A stretch of DNA of 64,000 nucleotides from Sycobia sp. Sy_11 (Eukaryota > Arthropoda > Insecta > Hymenoptera > Epichrysomallidae), in NCBI GenBank assembly GCA_018907035.1, contig JACCIC010000054.1:1724501-1788500 (forward strand), read 5' to 3'. Position numbers and translations under genes: made by a program. Under the pieces are notes generated by a model. That model saw only the letters and a program-made list of their open reading frames with translations. It was not told where the DNA came from and searched no databases. This document shows, one piece after another, positions 61,197-64,000 of this stretch (within the stretch, counting starts at the first letter, position 1; every line of letters starts with the position of its first letter).

Positions 61197-62390
61197 GTAA
61201 AATGTCGTAATATTTTATCGCAGTTTCTTATCTATGAAAAATTCCTATATTCTCTTATTTTTTATGAAACATAACAAACTTATCATATATAAAATAAATT
61301 ATGATCTTATTATATATTACAGTATCGTATAGAAAACAATGAATTACATTAAAATGCTGTAATTATCATTTTACCTGATCGATGGCCTGGGGACGAATAC
61401 ATGGATTCTGCGTAGGAGATTGTCTGTCCTAGCGCGAATTTCCCTCGTTTCATCATCGAAATCCTAAATCCATCAAATTATGACTATAATTTTTTTTTCA
61501 CATATTTTTCCCATAATCTTATACGCACATTTATCCCTGAGTAATTTTTATACAGTGTATTAGTCTACTTGATTTAAACTCGATTTCACGTAAAAATTTT
61601 ACTGGATAATCCAATAAAAAGTTAATATAAGCCTTATATACGAAAGTTAAAAGTTGAAAGAATTTTTTGTCACGCGTATACATATATATATGCAATCGTT
61701 TATTACACCATCCGTTGAAAATTAAATCCAAGTCAAAAAAATCAATCACGAAACTTTTTATGCTATATCTATAGTTTTTTAATAATTCTCGATTGTTCAA
61801 TCTCTTGTCAAACTTGAATTACGCTCTAAAATGAAAAAAGTAAATTCAAAGGAAATAAATTCAGTCCTTTATTATTACGCTACGCGGCGTTCTAAAGTTG
61901 CGAAATTATAATATTGCGATCAATATAATACCAATTGCGTAGCGTTTATGTTCACTTACGGACTGGCCAATATAGCGGTTTAATTAAAATTCCCCGGGAA
62001 TTTCTTGCTCTTAGCGAGCAGAAGGAGAAGAAGAAGTAGACGACGTCGAAATAGAGCCCGAGGGGCAAACCATTCCCCGGAAGAGTGACTTTCACGTATA
62101 GGCATATATACATGGATACGCGCACACGCAGTGGCATACATACACACATACGTAGACGTCCGACTTACAATGTAGTCCTTTGAGTTAAGGTACTGCTCGG
62201 TGTAGGACTGGGTGGAGGGCCTGGTGAGGTAGCGTATCCTGTTGAGCTCCGCCGCTATGATGCTGGGCCTGACGCGCGCGTGCAGCTTTATAGGCAGGTA
62301 AGTCCCCGCGTGGTAAATCCGCACCGGCGTGTGGACTATCTTAACGAGCCTCCTGTGCGCGGCGTACGGCATGTGAGGCGCCGTCCTCGC
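37833..62390 (-). CDS. Large alternatively spliced gene, possibly myofilin-like muscle protein
   Basis: Nine minus-strand coding exons fit together by splice site and phase: E1 62390-62169, E2 61463-61375, E3 58706-58379, E4 56046-55931 (stop), E5 50355-50308, E6 49891-49730, E7 49302-49226 (stop), E8 47950-47738, E9 46253-45998, E10 38450-37833 (stop); of these E4, E7 and E10 are terminal exons. E1 ends in phase 0 and can enter E2 or E3. E2 (phase 2) fits only E8, then E9 and E10. E3 (phase 1) fits E4 or E5-E6-E7. Totals from E1 are 465, 221 and 278 aa. The start codon exon lies further upstream, possibly outside the window, unless the ATG in E1 (codon 7) is used. The basic RP-rich N-terminus and acidic tails suggest an insect thick-filament protein such as myofilin; that name is tentative. 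Confidence 0.6.
39270..39960 (-). pseudogene. Decayed mariner transposase relic
   Basis: The minus strand, in one mostly continuous frame with stops, shows [43 protein letters not shown], then [20 protein letters not shown] and [18 protein letters not shown]. These follow the order of a mariner transposase from linker to the second catalytic block. The second Asp is now Asn (HQNNAS), and in-frame stops are many. It is old and inactive. Confidence 0.68.
40372..40428. repeat. 28-bp tandem duplication
   Basis: TTTGTTTCATTCTATATGTA with its following bases occurs twice in direct succession in AT-rich DNA. Confidence 0.8.
40431..40990 (-). mobile_element. LINE (R1-like) 3' end with AAT/CAA microsatellite tail
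   Basis: On the minus strand ~40985-40760 encodes an R1-type ORF2 C-terminus: [49 protein letters not shown], followed by a 3' UTR and an A-run that continues as (AAT)n and (CAA)n at 40431-40490. Very similar in order to the neighbouring copy at 41015-41775. Confidence 0.65.
41015..41775 (-). mobile_element. Second, longer LINE (R1-like) 3' end with (AAT)n tail
   Basis: Direct repeat of the previous entry, more decayed: [27 protein letters not shown], and further upstream [13 protein letters not shown] and a zinc-finger-like CNHC remnant. Its tail (A-run then AAT repeats at 40983-41030) abuts the coding end of the first copy, so the two lie head-to-tail. Confidence 0.62.
41990..42520 (+). 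pseudogene. R1-like LINE ORF2 C-terminal scrap, plus strand
   Basis: It encodes [40 protein letters not shown] and later a zinc-finger region ([20 protein letters not shown]), colinear with 25868-26345 of the LINE at 23.9-26.5 kb. Frameshifts and stops are present. Same family, opposite orientation to the two LINE tails next to it. Confidence 0.7.
42591..42643. repeat. (TA)n microsatellite
   Basis: About 26 units, directly after the plus-strand LINE scrap. Confidence 0.9.
43767..44053. mobile_element. MITE, 287 bp, TA-flanked
   Basis: The ends are CCATAGACTTATATATT and, inverted, CCATCGACTTATATATT, with TA on both sides (43765-43766 and 44054-44055). The interior is non-coding; the 68-codon ORF within it has no motif. 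TA duplication and short repeats suggest a Tc1/mariner-type origin. Confidence 0.72.
44088..44150 (+). repeat. Possible tRNA-like scrap
   Basis: A good B-box-like AGGTTCGAATCCTGC, but no convincing A-box at the right spacing and no pairing acceptor stem. Listed as a decayed tRNA or SINE piece. Confidence 0.22.
45479..45545 (+). repeat. Possible tRNA-like scrap
   Basis: TTGCTAGTATAGGTCAAGG resembles an A-box and AAATTCGATTCCTG a B-box at about the right spacing. No cloverleaf closes. Could be a SINE head. Confidence 0.25.
45599..45658. repeat. (TA)n microsatellite
   Basis: About 29 units, ~340 bases downstream (minus sense) of exon E9. Confidence 0.9.
45998..46253 (-). CDS. Exon E9, acidic exon
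   Basis: Acceptor AATTCAG|ATTATT, donor ACTCAG|GTGCGT. It continues the helix of E8 ([20 protein letters not shown]) and turns into an acidic Ser/Asp/Glu-rich stretch ([40 protein letters not shown]). Its end is phase 0 and fits E10. Confidence 0.7.
46254..47737. other. Intron E8-E9
   Basis: AT-rich. A ~30-bp tandem duplication containing CGAATCCGTATAATTTTAAC lies at ~46951-47010. Nothing else is supported. Confidence 0.5.
47674..47717. repeat. (TA)n microsatellite
   Basis: It begins only ~20 bases into the intron after exon E8 (minus sense), right next to the donor. Confidence 0.9.
47738..47950 (-). CDS. Exon E8, charged coiled-coil exon
   Basis: Acceptor TTATGCAG|AATGG, donor GAAAA|GTAAGG. 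It encodes a continuous Glu/Lys/Arg/Leu-rich helix ([20 protein letters not shown] onward to [12 protein letters not shown]), predicted as a single long coiled coil. The first base completes the E2 codon; the last two join E9. An alternative is that the ATG at the second base starts a separate shorter transcript. Confidence 0.7.
47951..49225. other. Intronic stretch between E7 and E8
   Basis: It contains a G-run (ten G) at ~48331 and otherwise AT-rich DNA. It should hold the 3' UTR of the E7-terminated isoform. No other exon found. Confidence 0.45.
49226..49302 (-). CDS. Exon E7, alternative terminal exon 2
   Basis: Acceptor TTTTCCAG|TGAAAA. It encodes [20 protein letters not shown] then AEKK and TAA at 49228-49226. 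It has a short amphipathic helical end. It joins E6 through a split Val codon. Confidence 0.66.
49730..49891 (-). CDS. Exon E6 (162 bp)
   Basis: Acceptor GGAACAG|TGGAG, donor GGTG|GTACGT. It encodes an Ala/Glu/Lys-rich segment with [15 protein letters not shown] followed by [20 protein letters not shown]. Phase 1 in and out matches E5 and E7. High GC compared with the flanking introns. Confidence 0.66.
49998..50043. repeat. (TA)n microsatellite
   Basis: In the intron between E5 and E6; part of a pair with 50231-50265. Confidence 0.9.
50231..50265. repeat. (TA)n microsatellite
   Basis: It lies ~40 bases downstream (minus sense) of exon E5. Confidence 0.9.
50308..50355 (-). CDS. Exon E5 (48 bp)
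   Basis: Acceptor ATTTTAG|CTCCC, donor GAAG|GTAAGC. It begins with two bases that complete an E3 codon and encodes [15 protein letters not shown], ending in phase 1. It is too short for ORF finders and is supported by phase agreement on both sides. Confidence 0.6.
55484..55527. repeat. (TA)n microsatellite
   Basis: Precedes a short (CA)4 run. Confidence 0.9.
55733..55806. repeat. (GA)n microsatellite
   Basis: About 25 uninterrupted GA units flanked by degenerate ones. It lies ~130 bases beyond the E4 stop, so it is probably transcribed in the E4 3' UTR as (CU)n. Confidence 0.9.
55931..56046 (-). CDS. Exon E4, alternative terminal exon 1
   Basis: Acceptor CGTTTCAG|GCGGC; two bases complete the codon left by E3. 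It encodes [20 protein letters not shown], then an Ala/Asn/Glu-rich end (EEEEADPQD) and TGA at 55933-55931. This gives the shortest isoform. The frame differs from the longer low-complexity ORF through the neighbouring (GA)n repeat. Confidence 0.68.
56213..56271. repeat. (TA)n microsatellite
   Basis: About 29 units, ending in TATATG variants. Confidence 0.9.
56314..56334. repeat. GC-rich perfect hairpin
   Basis: GCGCCGC and GCGGCGC enclose AGTCCCC. It is intronic and isolated in AT-rich DNA. No precursor-length stem that would suggest a microRNA. Confidence 0.6.
58379..58706 (-). CDS. Exon E3, route to short isoforms
   Basis: An open GC-rich frame with [55 protein letters not shown], a tyrosine/lysine-rich middle ([16 protein letters not shown]) and [16 protein letters not shown]. 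The donor is GCCT|GTAAGT (phase 1). The only possible acceptor in the open frame is GGAG|TCC, phase 0, which fits E1. Unusually, an 18-base A run rather than a pyrimidine tract lies just upstream on the sense strand, so the 5' boundary is less certain than the rest. Confidence 0.7.
61075..61131. repeat. (TA)n microsatellite, first of a close pair
   Basis: Separated by ~16 bases from the array at 61147. Confidence 0.9.
61147..61192. repeat. (TA)n microsatellite, second of the pair
   Basis: About 23 units, ~180 bases downstream (minus sense) of exon E2. Confidence 0.9.
61375..61463 (-). CDS. Exon E2, route to long acidic isoform (89 bp)
   Basis: Acceptor TTTAG|GATTTC, donor ATCAG|GTAAAA. It encodes [20 protein letters not shown], then HVFVPRPSI, ending in phase 2 (AG). 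The next base needed is supplied by E8, whose first base A precedes an ATG codon, giving Arg-Met-Glu-Glu. Confidence 0.7.
61464..62168. other. Intron between E1 and E2
   Basis: 705 bases with normal GT and AG ends on the minus strand. No other feature seen. Confidence 0.55.
62169..62390 (-). CDS. Exon E1, shared N-terminal exon (74 codons)
   Basis: Acceptor AATCAG|GCGAGG, donor TACATT|GTAAGT, phase 0 at both ends, GC-rich codons. It encodes a basic stretch with [18 protein letters not shown] and [20 protein letters not shown], without signal peptide or membrane span. The Met at codon 7 could be the start if no upstream coding exon exists. It is the only exon able to precede both E2 and E3. 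Confidence 0.72.
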
Positions 62391-62768
62391 CTGATTACGT
62401 GCGGTACATATAAAATATTTTTCGCCTTCCCTCCGCCCTTATTTGCATTATAACTTTGCCGCCGCGTTAAATCCGCCTCGTTTAACGCGCTCTTTTCATT
62501 TCATTTCATTTCTTTTCTTTTCATTCTTTTCTTTTATTTTCTTTGCTTTTTTTTTCTAATTTAATTCTTTTTCCTTTTTTTCACTGCTCAATAACACATG
62601 CTGGCACACTTTAGTTTATTAATATACCAGGCTATTCTCGTTTAGCGGCGGCTTGTAATATAGCGAGGGGCCAAAATACCGCCTTTTTATTTTTATATAT
62701 TATGCTTTTCAATCTTCTTTGCCTTGGTAAAAAAGCGTAGCGGGCGGAAGGAAGCGTTAAGCGAAAGC

Positions 62769-62795
<27 letters not shown>

Positions 62796-62837
<42 letters not shown>
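62796..62837. repeat. (TATATG)n then (TA)n microsatellite
   Basis: A short TATATG run at ~62770-62795 passes into (TA)n. Confidence 0.9.
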
Positions 62838-62839
<2 letters not shown>

Positions 62840-63528
62840 AATATCGCGAGAGAGGCGAATTTTCGCGAATTTTCGCGAATTTATTCGACGAGCAATATAT
62901 AATGTGGAAACTGTTTTTCAAGAAACCGCAAATAGTTGAAAAAAAGAAGAAAAGCAGTTGAACCAATTCTCAATAGCCACCCAGTTGGTGATAATTTAAT
63001 AATCACTACTAATATTTTCAATAACTATCTACTTAGATTTGCTTTTTCATAATTAAGGTTTCATTTATTTTCATTATTTATTGATATTAGAAAAATTCCA
63101 TCTAAATTGAGCATAGTATATTCAAAAAGTTTGTTAATTCTCTGAAAAAAAGTTCGTAATAACTGGTAAAATATTCTTATTACATTGGAAGTTAGGTAAA
63201 GTATTCGATAACTACTCTAGATTTTAAATGAGTATTAATAACTACGTTCTTTGATTCTTTTTTTTTATATTACCTTTGAAACTATTAACGTTTTCGAAAA
63301 TCTATTTTTAAACATTATTTATCTAAGAAGGAACCAATTTTATCAGTAGAATAAGTATTAAATATATTTTACAAATAAAAATACTTTCTAACTGAAATAC
63401 TTTGATATCCTACATATGTAAAGCAATGGACTATTGATTCAACTACTTTCAGTTAAAAAAGCTGACACGTATATGCGGTGAGTAATGGATGAAAATTTAC
63501 ATGCATTTCGGAACTATCAGCACTTTCA

Positions 63529-63531
<3 letters not shown>

Positions 63532-63576
<45 letters not shown>
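63532..63576. repeat. (TA)n microsatellite
   Basis: About 22 units, the last of the 19 arrays in the window. Confidence 0.9.
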
Positions 63577-63578
<2 letters not shown>

Positions 63579-64000
63579 CAAATTACCAAAATGCGTCGAT
63601 TTTACCAAATACGCGTGTAATTTTTTTCTCTCTTCTTCTTAATCCAAAAAGTAACGCATCGATCCCGTCCATTACGATTTTATATTTAGCGATGAATTCA
63701 TTGGGTGCCGGCGAATTCTCCAATGATTAAAGATTAAAGAGTATATACGAAGACGGTATTCTCGTTCATTAACACGCCCATGCAAACGACTTTTTGCCCG
63801 CAGCTCTAAAAATAGAGCACTTTTCAGCGCGCGGTTTGCCAAGGGCTTCGACACGGCTAACGCGCGCGACGTAGCGGTCAATTGATGTTTTCGTTCCTTT
63901 TCTTTTCTTTTCTATTTTTTTTCTTTCTTTTGTCAAGGCCTTGGGCTCTAGGGCCAAATTGAAAACGAGACGTCCGGGAAAAATGCTTAAAGGATTTTGC

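Larger units (their letters stand above)
58707..61374. other. Intron between E2 and E3
   Basis: AT-rich, with an 18-base T run (plus strand) at 58720-58737 directly beside E3. No exon with compatible phase recognised. Confidence 0.45.
62391..64000. other. Upstream intron or 5' region of the minus-strand gene
   Basis: It begins with the acceptor of E1, so an upstream exon exists, here or beyond the window. TTTTC-rich runs at 62490-62580. The GC-richer block 63660-63880 has a 69-codon minus frame without a recognisable motif, and I could not place a splice donor there with confidence. Confidence 0.4.

Noticed and set aside
58706..61463. Direct splicing of E2 to E3
   Set aside because: E2 ends in phase 2 while the only E3 acceptor needs phase 0, so the frame would break.
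63672..63957. Minus-strand ORFs near the right edge as the first exon of the large gene
   Set aside because: No start context, family motif or convincing donor; left as unresolved upstream sequence.

Overview
This window looks like nuclear DNA from an insect. The evidence is AT-rich sequence, spliced genes with short GT-AG introns, and insect-type transposons (mariner DD34D, BEL/Pao, Ty3/gypsy, R1-like LINEs). A hymenopteran such as an ant is plausible, but no marker fixes the species. There is no bacterial or phage organisation.

Layout: 1-423 is the first exon of an FKBP-like/TPR protein that runs off the left edge (minus strand). From about 0.77 to 32 kb the window is a graveyard of nested transposable elements. 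It holds an inverted pair of 0.36-0.39 kb MITEs, LTR and gag debris, a broken BEL/Pao pol with one LTR (minus), an orphan gag (minus), and a broken gypsy gag-pol (plus). The gypsy integrase is interrupted by a 1,286-bp mariner with an intact transposase. Then follow a periodic array of hairpins with variable stems and a constant loop (22.2-22.5 kb), a degenerate R1-like LINE, a gag fragment and two further mariner relics.

From 34.98 to 37.0 kb lies a complete four-exon TMEM192-family gene (plus). From 62.4 kb back to 37.8 kb runs a large minus-strand gene of at least nine coding exons. Its exon phases allow one shared N-terminal exon to be joined to three different C-termini: a charged coiled-coil/poly-glutamate tail, and two short basic/acidic tails. 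The sequence style suggests a muscle thick-filament type protein (myofilin-like, tentative). Its introns carry LINE tails, a mariner relic, a TA-flanked MITE, tRNA-like SINE pieces and most of the (TA)n arrays.

The two best second-look items are the hairpin array at 22197-22530 and the alternative-terminus gene at 37.8-62.4 kb. All coordinates and reading frames were worked out by eye. No database search was possible, so family names rest on recognised motifs.
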